DNA of 64,000 nt from Cohnella thermotolerans DSM 17683 (GCF_000429825.1 NZ_AUCP01000001.1:62001-126000); one strand, 5' to 3'; numbered from the stretch's first letter, positions 44,448 to 53,795 are shown. The notes: generated by a model from the letters alone, not told the origin. Program-made: numbers and translations.

Positions 44448-46450
44448 GCCCGGTAGTCGACCCCCTTGTACGGCTTGGCCGCGTACGCGTCAGCGGCCGA
44501 TCCGATCCGGTCGAGCGGGCCGAGCGAGGCCGTCGGGGCGCTTGAGGCGGCGCCGGCCGTCTCCGCGTCGTTCGCAGGCGCCGGGAAAGGCGCCGTCTTG
44601 AGCGAGAGCAGCTGATACCCGGCGGCCCGCAAGCCCGAGACCGCTTCGTCCTTGGCTGCGTCCACCAATTCGGCCACCCAGGGGCGGTCGTTCAGCAGCT
44701 TGAGGGAGACGACTTTGTCGACGACATGGACGTCTACGACCGTATCGCCCAAATGGCTCATCCGAAGGTCGAACAGCAGGCGGCAGTTGTCCGCGTCCCA
44801 TTCGCCCTTGCGGCCTCTACGGGTTTGCACGTGGATCGTCGCCGTCGTATCGCCGTTCGGCCCTTTCATCGGCACGAACAGCGTCATATGGCTCATGAGC
44901 GCCATGTTCTGCCGCTCCGAAGAGAGCAGCAGCTGCTGGCCCGTAATTTGCTGGGCCATGCCTTGCGCGGCCTCGCGCAGCGCCGGCGGCAAATCGTCGC
45001 TGGACGCCAGGGCGAGCAGCGCGCCCTTCAGCGAATCCCCCGCCCGCGCGGATTCGGCGCCGACGCCATCGCCGGCGTCGGCCGTTCTTCCGCCGTGGGC
45101 GGCGGGCTCTCCCGGCAGCTGCATCGCCTGCCGCTCATGCTCCACGCCGAGCCATTGCAGGAAGCGGCCGATCCAGGCCGCTTCCTGCCGCTGCGGCGCG
45201 GCGCCAGCGCCTGCGGCGGTGCCGCCGGTGTTCAAGGCGGCGGCGTCCTCCCGGGAAGCGGCGCCGGACGAAGGCGCCGCTTCCCGGGCTCCCGCGGCGG
45301 AGGCGCGTTCGCCCGCCGCGTTCGGCGCGGCCGGCGGCGGCGCCGGCGCTTCCGGCGTCGGTTGCGGCGGCAACGCCGACGGCTTCGCCTGAGCCGAGGC
45401 TTGGCTGTCCGCCCCCGGCCGAAGCGCCGGCGCTTCGGCCGCGGCGCCCGGCTCGGCTGCAACGCCGCCCGCCGGATACGCCCCCCGTTCGCCAGGTGCG
45501 CCCACCGGCCCCCCCAAGCGGGACTTGCCTCCGTCGCTCCCGGGAATGTCCGCCTCCGCTAAGGCGCCGGCCGGCCTGGAGACGCCGGCATCCTTCCCGG
45601 CCGGCGCGAACGGCGCCCGGCTCTCTTCGCCGGCAGCCGCCGACTCGTCTCGTCCCGCCGCCATGCGCGCATCCGCCGGCTTCAAGCCTTCGCCGGCGCT
45701 CTGCGGTGCCGGCTGCGGCCCCGCCGCCGGCACCGCAGAGCGCGGCGGAGCGGACAGCTGCTCGCCCCCCTGAGCGAGCAGGGCGTTCCCTTGCGCAAGC
45801 AGCTGCAGCGCCCGGGCGGCCAGCGCTTTCGTCTGCTCCGACGAATCGCCCGGCCGCTCCAAATACGCGGTCAACTGTGCTTGCAACTGATCGAGCCGCT
45901 CGCCGACCGGAGGCCCGTACAACGTCTGACGCAGCGAAGCGATCGTCGTCTCCGTCGGCTCCAGCCCGCGCCGGAACGCCACGCCGGCCGCGTTCATCCA
46001 CTCCTGCGGATCCGCGCCGGCCGGCAGCGTCTCGGCCGCCTGCCTGAACCACGCCGCCGTCATCTTGTCGATCGGATAACCGTCCCTTTTCAGCCCGCGA
46101 AGCAGCTCGAAGCTCCATTTCTGCTCCGGTAGCCCGAACGATTTGACGACGTCTTTCATCGTCTCGTCGGGAGGCAGCTCCGCCGGATCGGCCAGCGCCT
46201 TCAGCACGATCTCCCCGCCGGCCGCCGGCTGCTGAACCTGAAGCAGCGTCCCCTTGCCGACGGGAAGCTCCGTGTCCAGCCGGGCCCGCACGTGCACCCC
46301 GTTGATTTGGATGACCGCCTCGCCCTCGTCAAGCATTTCGAGCAGCACGCCCCGGACGATTTGGCCGACCTTAAGCTCCAGCGCGCGGGAATCGGCAGGC
46401 TGTCCGTCGCCAAGCAGCGCTCTCATGATCGCCCCGACGTTCATGCTCAT
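44444..46450 (-). CDS. FliK-like/YlqG large protein with FliK-type C-terminal domain
   Basis: The 668-residue protein has a folded N-terminal region (1-230; ELKVGQIVRGVLLEMLDEGE, AVIQINGVHVRARLDTEL). A low-complexity Ala/Pro/Gly stretch of about 230 residues (235-460) follows. The C-terminal domain (about 470-630) has QNMALMSHMTLFVPMKGPNG, DTTATIHVQTRRGRKGEWDA and CRLLFDLRMSHLGDTVVDVH, reminiscent of the FliK C-terminal core. It is translationally coupled to the FlhB-like gene. Start at 46450 after GGAGGCGACAACG. Homology to YlqG is by position and layout. Confidence 0.82.
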   Translation of the reverse strand: MSMNVGAIMRALLGDGQPADSRALELKVGQIVRGVLLEMLDEGEAVIQINGVHVRARLDTELPVGKGTLLQVQQPAAGGEIVLKALADPAELPPDETMKDVVKSFGLPEQKWSFELLRGLKRDGYPIDKMTAAWFRQAAETLPAGADPQEWMNAAGVAFRRGLEPTETTIASLRQTLYGPPVGERLDQLQAQLTAYLERPGDSSEQTKALAARALQLLAQGNALLAQGGEQLSAPPRSAVPAAGPQPAPQSAGEGLKPADARMAAGRDESAAAGEESRAPFAPAGKDAGVSRPAGALAEADIPGSDGGKSRLGGPVGAPGERGAYPAGGVAAEPGAAAEAPALRPGADSQASAQAKPSALPPQPTPEAPAPPPAAPNAAGERASAAGAREAAPSSGAASREDAAALNTGGTAAGAGAAPQRQEAAWIGRFLQWLGVEHERQAMQLPGEPAAHGGRTADAGDGVGAESARAGDSLKGALLALASSDDLPPALREAAQGMAQQITGQQLLLSSERQNMALMSHMTLFVPMKGPNGDTTATIHVQTRRGRKGEWDADNCRLLFDLRMSHLGDTVVDVHVVDKVVSLKLLNDRPWVAELVDAAKDEAVSGLRAAGYQLLSLKTAPFPAPANDAETAGAASSAPTASLGPLDRIGSAADAYAAKPYKGVDYRA

Positions 46451-46523
46451 CGTTGTCGCCTCCGTTCCTTCCGTTTCCCTACCCTATGTATCGGCGAATA
46501 TCGCTTCAAGCTGCAGATTTCCG

Positions 46524-47240
46524 CTAAAACAATTGCTGCTGCTCGGCCAATATTCCTTCCAGAAACGTTCTGCGATGCATCGGCGTCGGCCCCATCCGGA
46601 GCAGCGCTTCCCGGTGCTCTCTCGTTGCGTAGCCTTTGTTCGCCGCGAGCCCGAAGCCCGGATAAAGCGCGTCCCATACGTCGCGGCACAGCCGGTCGCG
46701 CGTCACTTTGGCCACGATCGACGCCGCTCCGATCGACTGGCTTCTGGCGTCGCCCTTGATAATCGGCGTCTGGGGAATGTCCAGGCTCACCGTCTCCGCG
46801 TCGATCAGCAAATGCTCGGGCCGAACGGCCAGCGATTCCACCGCCATCTTCATCGCCAGGCGGGAAGCTTGGCGGATGTTGATGCGATCGACGGTCGGGG
46901 CGTCCACTCTCGCAACGGACCAGGCTACCGCGTGCTCCAAAATGACGTCGTAAAGCCGCTCCCGCTTTTTCTCGCTGAGCTGCTTGGAATCGTCGATCTC
47001 GTCCAGCACGAGACCCGGCGGCAAAATGACCGCAGCCGCCACCACGTCGCCGAACAGGCAACCGCGTCCGACCTCGTCAAGGCCGGCCACCGCCGTCAAG
47101 CCTTGCGCCCATAACCCGCCCTCGAATTCAAGACGGTTAACCGGTTCCGCCTCCGTCTGCCGTCCCCGCGTTTTCCGCTTGTTTGTCTCCTTCTCCTTCT
47201 CCTGCTCCTGCTCCTGTTCCTTCTTGCTCGTCTTCGCCAT
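46524..47240 (-). CDS. rnhB: Ribonuclease HII
   Basis: The 238-residue enzyme removes RNA from RNA-DNA hybrids and misincorporated ribonucleotides. The catalytic motif GLDEVGRGCLFGDVVAAAVI (Asp-Glu, about residues 57-58) is present, with the other acidic residues in EHLLIDAETVSLDIPQTP and QSIGAASIVAKVTRDRLC. The start is uncertain: the ATG at 47240 gives a highly charged 35-residue N-terminus rich in Lys, Glu and Gln (KKEQEQEQEKEKETNKRK). Longer frames to 47369 lack a ribosome site. Overlaps nothing. Confidence 0.93.
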   Translation of the reverse strand: MAKTSKKEQEQEQEKEKETNKRKTRGRQTEAEPVNRLEFEGGLWAQGLTAVAGLDEVGRGCLFGDVVAAAVILPPGLVLDEIDDSKQLSEKKRERLYDVILEHAVAWSVARVDAPTVDRINIRQASRLAMKMAVESLAVRPEHLLIDAETVSLDIPQTPIIKGDARSQSIGAASIVAKVTRDRLCRDVWDALYPGFGLAANKGYATREHREALLRMGPTPMHRRTFLEGILAEQQQLF

Positions 47241-47470
47241 ATTTGCTCGTCCCTTGCGCCCTTTCCGCACCTTTCGTCCCCTGTCCGCGGACAAAAGGTC
47301 CTCAACTCTTTCTTTCATTTTCCCTGTAAAAAGCGGTTTCGGCAACCTGATCCGATAAAAATCTTTCACGGTAGCGTGCAGTAACCCGACATCTGCGGCT
47401 TACAGCGCCGCGTCAGGCGCTTCGCGAGCCTACAAACCTGCGGAGAGTTTCTTCATAAACACCCTTCTAC

Positions 47471-47521
47471 AAAAAAATCCGGCGCGGGAACGAGTCGATG
47501 GCATCGACCGTTTCCCGCGCC
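47471..47521 (-). terminator. Strong terminator downstream of rbgA
   Basis: On the minus strand GGCGCGGGAAACGGTCGATG pairs with a near-complementary arm CATCGACTCGTTCCCGCGCC (about 18 pairs, one mismatch near the middle). It is followed by GGATTTTTTT. It starts 19 bases after the rbgA stop, so rnhB, 230 bases further on, needs its own promoter. Confidence 0.9.
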
Positions 47522-47540
47522 GGAGACGTAAGCGCCAAGC

Positions 47541-48407
47541 TCAGATAACCGGAGCTTCCAGCGTAATGCGCCCCAGCTTGCCCGAGCGCAAATCCCGCAG
47601 CAGCACGCCCGCCGCTTTCGTATAATCGACGTGGCCGCCGCCCGCGAGACAACCCCGGCGGCGCCCGATCTCCTCGAGCACGCCGGCGGCCGCCGCGATG
47701 TCCGGCAGCTCCGAAGGCAAATCCGCAAGGCCGTACCTGTCCTTAAGCGTATCGCCGTATTCGGCCGCCAGCCACTGGAGCACGTAGCACGCCACTTCCT
47801 CGATCTGGAGCACTTCCTCCTTGATCGCGCCCGTCGCGGCCAGCTTGAAGCCGACCTCCGGGTCCTCAAACTTCGGCCACAGAATGCCCGGCGTGTCCAA
47901 CAGCTCCAGCTCTCCGCCGGTACGGATCCATTGCTGGCCTTTGGTGACGCCCGGGCGATCCCCGGTTACGGCCGCCGTTCGGCCGGCCAGCTTGTTGATC
48001 AGCGTCGACTTGCCCACGTTCGGGATGCCGACGATGAGCGCCCGGGCCGGACGCGGCTTCATGCCTTTGGCAATCTGGCGATCGATCTTCTCCTTCAGCA
48101 GCGTCTTCACGCGCCCGCCGATTTCCTTGACGCCCGTGCCGGTGTTCGCATCGATCGCGAGCACCTCGCGGCCGAACGAACGGAACCAGTCGATCCATTT
48201 GTTCGTCGTCTCCGCATCGGCCAGATCCGCTTTGTTCAGCAGAATGAGGCGCGGCTTCGGCCCGACAATTTCGTCGATCATCGGATTGCGGCTGGACATC
48301 GGCACCCTCGCGTCGAGCAGCTCGAACACGACGTCGATCAGCTTCAGTTTTTCTTCGATTTGGCGTTTGGCCCGCGTCATATGACCCGGAAACCATTGAA
48401 TCGTCAT
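47541..48407 (-). CDS. rbgA: Ribosome biogenesis GTPase RbgA (YlqF)
   Basis: The 288-residue protein is a circularly permuted GTPase needed for late 50S assembly. The G4 motif ([11 protein letters not shown], about residue 60) comes before G1 ([20 protein letters not shown], about 130) and G3 ([12 protein letters not shown]). A C-terminal RNA-binding domain ends the protein. The start at 48407 ([20 protein letters not shown]) is characteristic. In B. subtilis it sits next to rplS; here lepB intervenes. Confidence 0.97.
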   Translation of the reverse strand: MTIQWFPGHMTRAKRQIEEKLKLIDVVFELLDARVPMSSRNPMIDEIVGPKPRLILLNKADLADAETTNKWIDWFRSFGREVLAIDANTGTGVKEIGGRVKTLLKEKIDRQIAKGMKPRPARALIVGIPNVGKSTLINKLAGRTAAVTGDRPGVTKGQQWIRTGGELELLDTPGILWPKFEDPEVGFKLAATGAIKEEVLQIEEVACYVLQWLAAEYGDTLKDRYGLADLPSELPDIAAAAGVLEEIGRRRGCLAGGGHVDYTKAAGVLLRDLRSGKLGRITLEAPVI

Positions 48408-48459
48408 GACGCTTCCCTCCCGCTCGCCGCGCGGACCCGCAAGCGGTTTGCCGCACTCG

Positions 48460-49188
48460 TCAGTATCCGCGTCCGATGTAATTGATATCCTTCAGCGGCC
48501 AGAAAATCAGCTCGGCACGGCCGACAACCCGGCTCATCGGTATGTATCCGATCATGCGGCTGTCTTTGCTGTTGGAACGGTTGTCGCCCATGACGAACAG
48601 CGTCCCTGCCGGCACGGTGCCTTCCGGAAAATCCGTATCGTTGTAGGCTCGGCCTTCCGCGTGCGCCTCGGCGATCGCCTTTTTCAAATAAGGCTCGTCG
48701 ATCGGCTTGCCGTTGACATAGACGGTGTCTCCTTCAACTTTGACCTTATCGCCGGGCACCGCGATTACCCGCTTGATGAAATCGCGCTTTTCGTCCGGAA
48801 CGTGGAACACGATCACTTCGCCGGCCTTGGGCTGACGGAAATCGTACAACACTTTGTTGACGATAATCCGTTCCCTGTTCTGGAAGTTCGGCTCCATCGA
48901 CTCGCCGTCCACGATGAACGGGGAGACGAGCAGCCACCGAATGACGAATACGAGAATGCCTGCGATGACGAGCGCCTTGATCCACTCGGTCAGTTCGTTT
49001 CCGGCCTTGGAAGAGGACTTCTTCCGCCTCGGCCCTTCGGGAGGCTGACCCGGACCCGGAAAGGGCGGACTGTCCGTTTCGGAAGTATTCGATGGGGGGA
49101 TGGAGTTCCTATTGTCCGCATCGACCAGCCTTGCGTATTCGTCTGGGCCGGCCGTATCTGCGCTTTTCCGATCGTGCGATTGATCCAT
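48460..49188 (-). CDS. lepB: Type I signal peptidase
   Basis: The 242-residue enzyme has one membrane helix (about 68-88, [20 protein letters not shown]). The catalytic Ser is in [19 protein letters not shown] (about 96) and Lys in [20 protein letters not shown] (about 138); a conserved [11 protein letters not shown] follows. It cleaves signal peptides on the outside of the membrane. It has an unusual 65-residue cytosolic N-terminus rich in Asp, Ser and Pro. Start at 49188 follows GGAGAGAGGCG; the longer frame lacks a site. It lies between rplS and rbgA. Confidence 0.96.
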   Translation of the reverse strand: MDQSHDRKSADTAGPDEYARLVDADNRNSIPPSNTSETDSPPFPGPGQPPEGPRRKKSSSKAGNELTEWIKALVIAGILVFVIRWLLVSPFIVDGESMEPNFQNRERIIVNKVLYDFRQPKAGEVIVFHVPDEKRDFIKRVIAVPGDKVKVEGDTVYVNGKPIDEPYLKKAIAEAHAEGRAYNDTDFPEGTVPAGTLFVMGDNRSNSKDSRMIGYIPMSRVVGRAELIFWPLKDINYIGRGY

Positions 49189-49255
49189 GTCGATTCGCCT
49201 CTCTCCTGCTCTTACTCTCCCTCTGGGACGATCCAACGCCTTTTTTCCGGGAAAA

Positions 49256-49294
49256 TGCAAAAAGGAGGACTTGAACACCGCCAAGCCCCCCCTT
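49256..49294 (-). terminator. Terminator after rplS
   Basis: On the minus strand AAAGGGGGGGCTTG pairs with CAAGTCCTCCTTT (about 13 pairs with two G-U pairs and one bulge) around the loop GCGGTGTT. TTTTT follows. It begins nine bases after the rplS stop. Downstream lepB and rbgA would then be read through or use another start. Confidence 0.75.
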
Positions 49295-49302
49295 TGACGC
49301 TC

Positions 49303-49644
49303 TTATCGAATCTCTTTGATACGAGCCGCTTTACCGCGCAGGCCGCGCAGGTAGTACAGCTTCGCACGACGCACTTTGCCGCGGCGAGCCACTTCGATCT
49401 TCTCGATGCGTGGCGAATGGACCGGGAATGCGCGTTCGACGCCTACGCCGTACGAAATTTTGCGAACCGTGAACGTTTCGCTGATTCCGCCGCCGCGACG
49501 CTTGATGACGACGCCTTCGAACAACTGAACCCGCTCGCGGGAACCCTCGACGACTTTAACGTAAACCTTCAGCGTGTCGCCGGGACGGAAGCTGGGAATG
49601 TCTTTGCGAAGTTGGTCTTGCGTGATCGCTTGAATCAAGTTCAT
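49303..49644 (-). CDS. rplS: 50S ribosomal protein L19
   Basis: The 113-residue protein begins [20 protein letters not shown] and contains [20 protein letters not shown] and the C-terminal [20 protein letters not shown]. It lies at the 30S-50S interface. The start at 49644 follows GGAGAGGAGTGAAGACTCGA; an upstream in-frame GTG exists but gives a non-family N-terminus. It has its own promoter and a leader. Confidence 0.98.
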   Translation of the reverse strand: MNLIQAITQDQLRKDIPSFRPGDTLKVYVKVVEGSRERVQLFEGVVIKRRGGGISETFTVRKISYGVGVERAFPVHSPRIEKIEVARRGKVRRAKLYYLRGLRGKAARIKEIR

Positions 49645-49788
49645 TCGAGTCTTCACTCCTCTCCTCACAGACGTTCGTGCCCCGCTCCGCGAATGCGCTC
49701 ATTCGCCTCATGGCGTGCAGAGGACCGTCCGACTTACGGCCGATGGCACCGCTCGCTTAAACGAACGGGCAAATCGGCGCACACAACA
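49645..49788 (-). promoter_or_regulatory. rplS 5' leader, candidate autoregulatory (L19 leader-type)
   Basis: About 144 bases lie between the predicted transcription start (about 49788) and the rplS ATG. The leader is GC-rich with several short complementary segments (for example GCGAATGAGCGCATTCGC near 49690). Firmicute rplS genes often have an L19 leader RNA that binds the protein and lowers expression. I could not fold this reliably, so the assignment is tentative. The gap 49789-49920 between trmD and the promoter holds nothing else recognised. Confidence 0.35.
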
Positions 49789-49794
49789 CCTGAA

Positions 49795-49823
49795 ATTCTA
49801 TCATATTCCGTTCCGGAACACAA
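49795..49823 (-). promoter_or_regulatory. Promoter of rplS
   Basis: On the minus strand TTGTGT and TAGAAT are 17 bases apart, and a TG dinucleotide in TGATAGAAT makes an extended -10. The -10 matches TATAAT 5 of 6 and the -35 matches TTGACA 4 of 6. It lies about 150 bases upstream of the rplS start in the trmD-rplS gap, so rplS is expressed separately from rimM-trmD. Confidence 0.7.
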
Positions 49824-49920
49824 CCGCGATTTGCGGCCAATGCCCAAAATCGGCGCAAGGCTCCGAAGCCGGGTTCGATTCATAAGAGAAAGCGCCGGTG
49901 TCCATACAAGCTCAGGCTGC

Positions 49921-50715
49921 TCAGTCCGGTTCCGGCGCTTCGCCGGACAGGCGGGCCCGCTCCGACGCGAGCCATTGCCGTTCCTTGTCGGAGAGCTCCG
50001 CCGACTCGAGCAAGTCCGGCCTTCGGGCGAGCGTTCGCGCCAGCGATTGCGCGCGCCGCCATTTCTCGATCTCGGCGTGATGTCCGGAGAGCAGCATGTC
50101 CGGCACCTTCCAGCCGCGGAAAACGGGAGGCCGCGTATAATGCGGATATTCGAGCAGCCCGTCGCTGAACGAATCCCGCACCGCCGATTGCTCGTTGCCG
50201 AGGACGCCGGGCAGCAGACGGACGACCGCGTCGATGACGACCATCGCCGGCAGCTCGCCGCCCGTCAGCACGTAATCGCCGATCGACAGCTCGTCCGTCA
50301 CGAGATGCTCGCGGATGCGCTCGTCATAGCCTTCGTAATGGCCGCAAATGAAGACGAGATGCTCCTCTGCGGCCAGCTCCCGCGCTTTGGCCTGCGTGAA
50401 CTTCTCGCCCTGCGGACACATGAGCACGACGCGGGCCTTTCCCGTCCCGGACTCCTCGTCCCGGGCCGACTCCTGCTCGCTCGCCTGGCGCACGACATCC
50501 TCTACGGCGGCGAAAATCGGCTCCGGCTTGAGCACCATGCCGCCTCCGCCGCCGTACGGCGTGTCGTCGACCGTGTTATGTTTATTATTGGCGTAATCCC
50601 GGAAATTGACCGTCGACAGGGAGACGAGGCCTTTGTCGCGGGCTTTGCCGAGGATGCTGCTGCCGAACACGCCATCGAACATTTCCGGGAACAACGTGAG
50701 CACGTCGATGCGCAT
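49921..50715 (-). CDS. trmD: tRNA (guanine37-N1)-methyltransferase TrmD
   Basis: The 264-residue SPOUT enzyme begins [20 protein letters not shown]. It has the knotted SAM-binding core [40 protein letters not shown] and [20 protein letters not shown]. It methylates G37 of tRNA and prevents +1 frameshifting. Its start is two bases after the rimM stop. The C-terminal region ends in acidic SGEAPEPD. Confidence 0.98.
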   Translation of the reverse strand: MRIDVLTLFPEMFDGVFGSSILGKARDKGLVSLSTVNFRDYANNKHNTVDDTPYGGGGGMVLKPEPIFAAVEDVVRQASEQESARDEESGTGKARVVLMCPQGEKFTQAKARELAAEEHLVFICGHYEGYDERIREHLVTDELSIGDYVLTGGELPAMVVIDAVVRLLPGVLGNEQSAVRDSFSDGLLEYPHYTRPPVFRGWKVPDMLLSGHHAEIEKWRRAQSLARTLARRPDLLESAELSDKERQWLASERARLSGEAPEPD

Positions 50716-50716
50716 G

Positions 50717-51238
50717 TTACAGCAGTCCTTCCATCAGGCGCACTTTGACGATCCGTCCGGGCACGTCGACGCCGAGCACGACGTCGTCAATGACAGGGAG
50801 CAGCAGCTCCTTGCCCTTCGGCCGTTTGACGACCCAGACGTCGTTCGCGCCGGGGGACAGAACGTCGGTGATTTCGCCCAGCGTCTCGCCTTCGTCCGTT
50901 ACGACGGAACAGCCCACGATGTCCCGGACGTAATATTCGCCTTCCTCCAGTTCGACGCGGTCTTCGCCGCGCACCTTCAGCATCCAGCCTTTGTACTTTT
51001 CCACCTGGTTAATATTGTCGAAGCCCTTGAGCTTCAACACATAAACGTTGCTCTGCTCGCGGGAGCCCGCGACTTCGACCTCGACCGGTTCCCCGGCTTC
51101 GGGAGGACAGAGCACGAGACGGCTTCCCCGGCGAAAGCGCACATCCGGAAAATCGGTTTGCGGCCACACCTTCACCTCGCCGCGAATGCCGTGGGTATTG
51201 ACGATTTTGCCTACGTTCAGCATGCGCTCTTCCGCCAT
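50717..51238 (-). CDS. rimM: 16S rRNA processing protein RimM
   Basis: The 173-residue protein has the RimM barrel N-terminus ([35 protein letters not shown]). The PRC-barrel C-terminus carries [20 protein letters not shown] and [20 protein letters not shown]. It binds S19 and helps 30S head maturation. The ATG at 51238 begins [13 protein letters not shown] after AAGGGGCGACTTCC. The longer frame continues through the upstream hairpin. Confidence 0.97.
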   Translation of the reverse strand: MAEERMLNVGKIVNTHGIRGEVKVWPQTDFPDVRFRRGSRLVLCPPEAGEPVEVEVAGSREQSNVYVLKLKGFDNINQVEKYKGWMLKVRGEDRVELEEGEYYVRDIVGCSVVTDEGETLGEITDVLSPGANDVWVVKRPKGKELLLPVIDDVVLGVDVPGRIVKVRLMEGLL

Positions 51239-51303
51239 GGAAGTCGCCCCTTTCGCTAGTTTTCCGCCATTACCGCGCGCGGCTAAGCCGCCGCCTGCCG
51301 ACA

Positions 51304-51344
51304 CGAAGGGCCGGACATGCCTTCTTAGCATACCCGGCCCTTCG
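51304..51344. repeat. Eleven-base perfect inverted repeat between khpA and rimM
   Basis: CGAAGGGCCGG (51304-51314) and CCGGCCCTTCG (51334-51344) are exact complements around a 19-base loop that itself contains ATGC and GCAT. No T tract follows on either strand. It lies where B. subtilis has ylqD. It could be an attenuator or RNase processing point between khpA and rimM. Confidence 0.6.
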
Positions 51345-51351
51345 GTTGGCA

Positions 51352-51585
51352 TTATTCCGACACGATGTCCACGATGACGCGTTTCCGCTCCTTGACGGCG
51401 GCGGAAGCGACGACCGTGCGCAGCGCCTTCGCGATGCGCCCCTGCTTGCCGATGACTTTACCGACATCGCCCGGATGAACGGAAAGCTCGTACACCAGGC
51501 CGCGCGCGTCTTCCTTGACCTGAATTCGCACGTCTTCCGGATGATCCACCAAAGCTCGGGCGATAACCCGAATCAGTTGTTCCAT
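51352..51585 (-). CDS. khpA: KH-domain RNA-binding protein KhpA (YlqC)
   Basis: The 77-residue protein is a single KH domain: LIRVIARALVDHPEDVRIQV followed by HPGDVGKVIGKQGRIAKALR, with GKQG as the GxxG loop. KhpA partners KhpB in RNA binding that affects cell division in Gram-positive bacteria. It lies 28 bases after rpsP with CGGAGGGCTAAGCC before the ATG. Confidence 0.96.
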   Translation of the reverse strand: MEQLIRVIARALVDHPEDVRIQVKEDARGLVYELSVHPGDVGKVIGKQGRIAKALRTVVASAAVKERKRVIVDIVSE

Positions 51586-51613
51586 GGCTTAGCCCTCCGG
51601 GTAATGAGACGTC

Positions 51614-51886
51614 TTACTTCTGGAGCTTGGATTCGTGGAACTTCTTCAGAACGCCAGCTTTGCTCAGAAGATTGCGGACCGTATCGGACGCTTGCGCGCC
51701 GTTTTGCAGCCATTTCAGAGCTTTCTCTTCGTTGATTTGAACTTGAGCCGGTTGAGCGACCGGGTTATAAATGCCGATCTCCTCGATAAAACGGCCGTCA
51801 CGCGGCGAACGGGAATCGGATACGACCACGCGGTAAAAAGGAGCTTTATGAGCGCCCATACGTTTCAAACGGATACGAACTGCCAT
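51614..51886 (-). CDS. rpsP: 30S ribosomal protein S16
   Basis: The 90-residue protein begins [20 protein letters not shown] and has [20 protein letters not shown] and [20 protein letters not shown], as expected. It is a 30S assembly protein. Start at 51886 follows AAGGAGGTGAAAGCA and is 31 bases after the ffh stop. Length is normal. Confidence 0.98.
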   Translation of the reverse strand: MAVRIRLKRMGAHKAPFYRVVVSDSRSPRDGRFIEEIGIYNPVAQPAQVQINEEKALKWLQNGAQASDTVRNLLSKAGVLKKFHESKLQK

Positions 51887-51916
51887 TGCTTTCACCTCCT
51901 TAACGAAGTTATCGGG

Positions 51917-53293
51917 TTAGAACGGAAATCTCATGTTCTTGCCGCCGAGCATGCCCTTGAGCGCCTTCATGCCGCCCTTCGGCCCTTTGGGCCCCATCAT
52001 GCCGGAAAACTGCTTCATCATCTTCTTCATGTCCTCGAACTGCTTGAGCAGCCGGTTCACGTCGGCGACGGTCGTGCCGCTGCCCGCGGCGATCCGCTTG
52101 CGCCGATTGTAGTTGATGATGTCGGGCTTCTGCTTCTCGGCCTTCGTCATCGATTTGACGATCGCTTCGGTGCGCGCGATCTGCTTCTCGTCGATCTTGA
52201 AGTTCGGATTGCCCTTCAGCTTGTTCATGCCGGGCAGCATGTCGAGCAGCTGATCGAGCGGCCCGAGCTTGCGCATCTGCTCCATCTGTTCGAGGAAATC
52301 GTCGAACGTGAACTCGGCGGTGCGCATCTTGCGCTCGAGATCCTTCGCCTTCTCCGCGTCGATGTTCGACTGCGCCTTCTCGATCAGGGAGAGCATGTCG
52401 CCCATGCCGAGAATCCGGGATGCCATCCGGTCGGGATGGAACGCCTCCAGCTGGTCGATCTTCTCGCCCGTGGAGGCGAACTTGATCGGGCAGCCGGTCA
52501 CCGCCTTGACCGACAGCGCGGCGCCGCCGCGGGTGTCGCCGTCCAACTTCGTCAGCACGACCCCCGTCAGCGCGAGCTGCTCGTGAAAGCTCTTCGCGAC
52601 GTTGACGGCTTCCTGACCGGTCATGGCGTCGACGACGAGCAGCGTCTCGTCGGGCTTGACCGCCTCGTGGATCCGCTTGATCTCGTCCATCAGCGCTTCG
52701 TCGATCTGCAAGCGGCCGGCGGTGTCGATCAGCACGTAATCGTTGCCCTGCTCCTTCGCCAGCTGGACGCCCTGCTTCGCGATCTCGACCGGGCTTACCT
52801 GGTCTCCCAGCGTGAACACGGGCACGCCGATCTGGCCCCCGAGCACTTCCAGCTGCTTGATCGCGGCAGGACGGTAAATGTCGCCGGCCACCATCAGCGG
52901 CTTATGGTTCTGCGTTTGAAGCAGCTTCGCCAGCTTGCCGGTGAGCGTCGTCTTGCCGGCGCCCTGCAGGCCGGCCATCAGAACGACCGTCGGCGGACGG
53001 TTCGACTTCGCCAGCTTCGCCTGCGTGCCGCCCATCAGCTCGATCAGTTCCTTGTGAACGATGTCGACGACGACCATGCCCGGCGTGAAGCTCTTCTGCA
53101 CTTCCGCGCCGACGGCTTTCTCCTTGACCTTGGCGATAAAATCCTTGACAACCTTGAAGTTGACGTCGGCTTCGAGCAAAGCCAACCGGACCTCGCGCAT
53201 CGCTTCGTTGACGTCGTCCTCCGACAGCTTGCCTTTGCCTCTCAGCTTGCCGAACACATTCTGCAGCCGTGTCGTCAATCCTTCGAACGCCAT
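51917..53293 (-). CDS. ffh: Signal recognition particle protein Ffh
   Basis: The 458-residue protein has an N domain (1-90), a G domain with P-loop LMAGLQGAGKTTLTGKLAKL (about 103-122) and VLIDTAGRLQIDEALMDEIK, and a C-terminal methionine-rich M domain (about 300-440). The M domain starts at FDDFLEQMEQMRKLGPLDQL and ends GMLGGKNMRFPF. With 4.5S RNA it targets membrane proteins to FtsY. Start at 53293 (MAFEGLTTRLQNVFGKLRGK) follows AAAGGAGGGAACGGTT; the 608-codon frame is rejected because it covers ylxM. Confidence 0.98.
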   Translation of the reverse strand: MAFEGLTTRLQNVFGKLRGKGKLSEDDVNEAMREVRLALLEADVNFKVVKDFIAKVKEKAVGAEVQKSFTPGMVVVDIVHKELIELMGGTQAKLAKSNRPPTVVLMAGLQGAGKTTLTGKLAKLLQTQNHKPLMVAGDIYRPAAIKQLEVLGGQIGVPVFTLGDQVSPVEIAKQGVQLAKEQGNDYVLIDTAGRLQIDEALMDEIKRIHEAVKPDETLLVVDAMTGQEAVNVAKSFHEQLALTGVVLTKLDGDTRGGAALSVKAVTGCPIKFASTGEKIDQLEAFHPDRMASRILGMGDMLSLIEKAQSNIDAEKAKDLERKMRTAEFTFDDFLEQMEQMRKLGPLDQLLDMLPGMNKLKGNPNFKIDEKQIARTEAIVKSMTKAEKQKPDIINYNRRKRIAAGSGTTVADVNRLLKQFEDMKKMMKQFSGMMGPKGPKGGMKALKGMLGGKNMRFPF

Positions 53294-53322
53294 AACCGTT
53301 CCCTCCTTTCGTTCGGCTAACG

Positions 53323-53706
53323 CTAGTTGCCCGCGGCGCCTTCCGGGGTGTACCCGGCTTCCGCCCCGCGGATCAAATCCGCCGTGCTGCGCAGCTTCTC
53401 CCGCCAAGGATCGGGCAGCTCCCCGATCTGTTGTTCGAGCCGCATGAGCCCGGCCCGCAGCCGTTCGTGCCGCGCCGCAAGGCCGAGTTTCTTCTCGTAG
53501 TCTTCCAATATCTGTTCCGAGCGCTTCAGGTGTTCGTAAACCGCTTGCCGGCTGATGTCGAAATCGTCGGCAATCTCGCTCAAGGAATAATCGTCGTGGT
53601 AGTAACACTTCAGGAACATCTGCTGCTTCTCCGTCAGGAGAGACCCGTAAAAATCGAACAAAACGTTGATCCGATTCGTCTTCTCCAGCGCGTTCTCCCC
53701 ATGCAC
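53323..53706 (-). CDS. ylxM: YlxM-type helix-turn-helix SRP accessory protein
   Basis: The 127-residue protein has an HTH near residues 20-65 ([40 protein letters not shown]). A helical C-terminal tail follows. It is the UPF0122/YlxM family encoded before ffh and said to stimulate the SRP GTPase in streptococci. GTG start at 53706 with GGAGTGA six bases upstream; the next downstream in-frame start is worse. It overlaps nothing and is 29 bases before ffh. Confidence 0.95.
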   Translation of the reverse strand: MHGENALEKTNRINVLFDFYGSLLTEKQQMFLKCYYHDDYSLSEIADDFDISRQAVYEHLKRSEQILEDYEKKLGLAARHERLRAGLMRLEQQIGELPDPWREKLRSTADLIRGAEAGYTPEGAAGN

Positions 53707-53766
53707 AAAGGTTCACTCCTTCGCCTATGTCAAGGAAAACCACTTAACAGCCAAACTACGTTCCTT

Positions 53767-53795
53767 ATGTTACGCAACATCGGGGCGGATGTCAA
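53767..53795 (-). promoter_or_regulatory. Sigma-A promoter of ylxM-ffh-rpsP-khpA-rimM-trmD
   Basis: On the minus strand a perfect TTGACA and TAACAT (4 of 6) are 17 bases apart. The -10 ends about 60 bases before the GTG of ylxM. No terminator was recognised between ylxM and trmD, so it may drive the whole SRP/ribosome block up to rplS. Confidence 0.75.

Noticed and set aside
51917-53743. 608-codon version of Ffh
   Set aside because: The N-terminal 150 codons overlap ylxM; the ATG at 53293 gives the known Ffh start.
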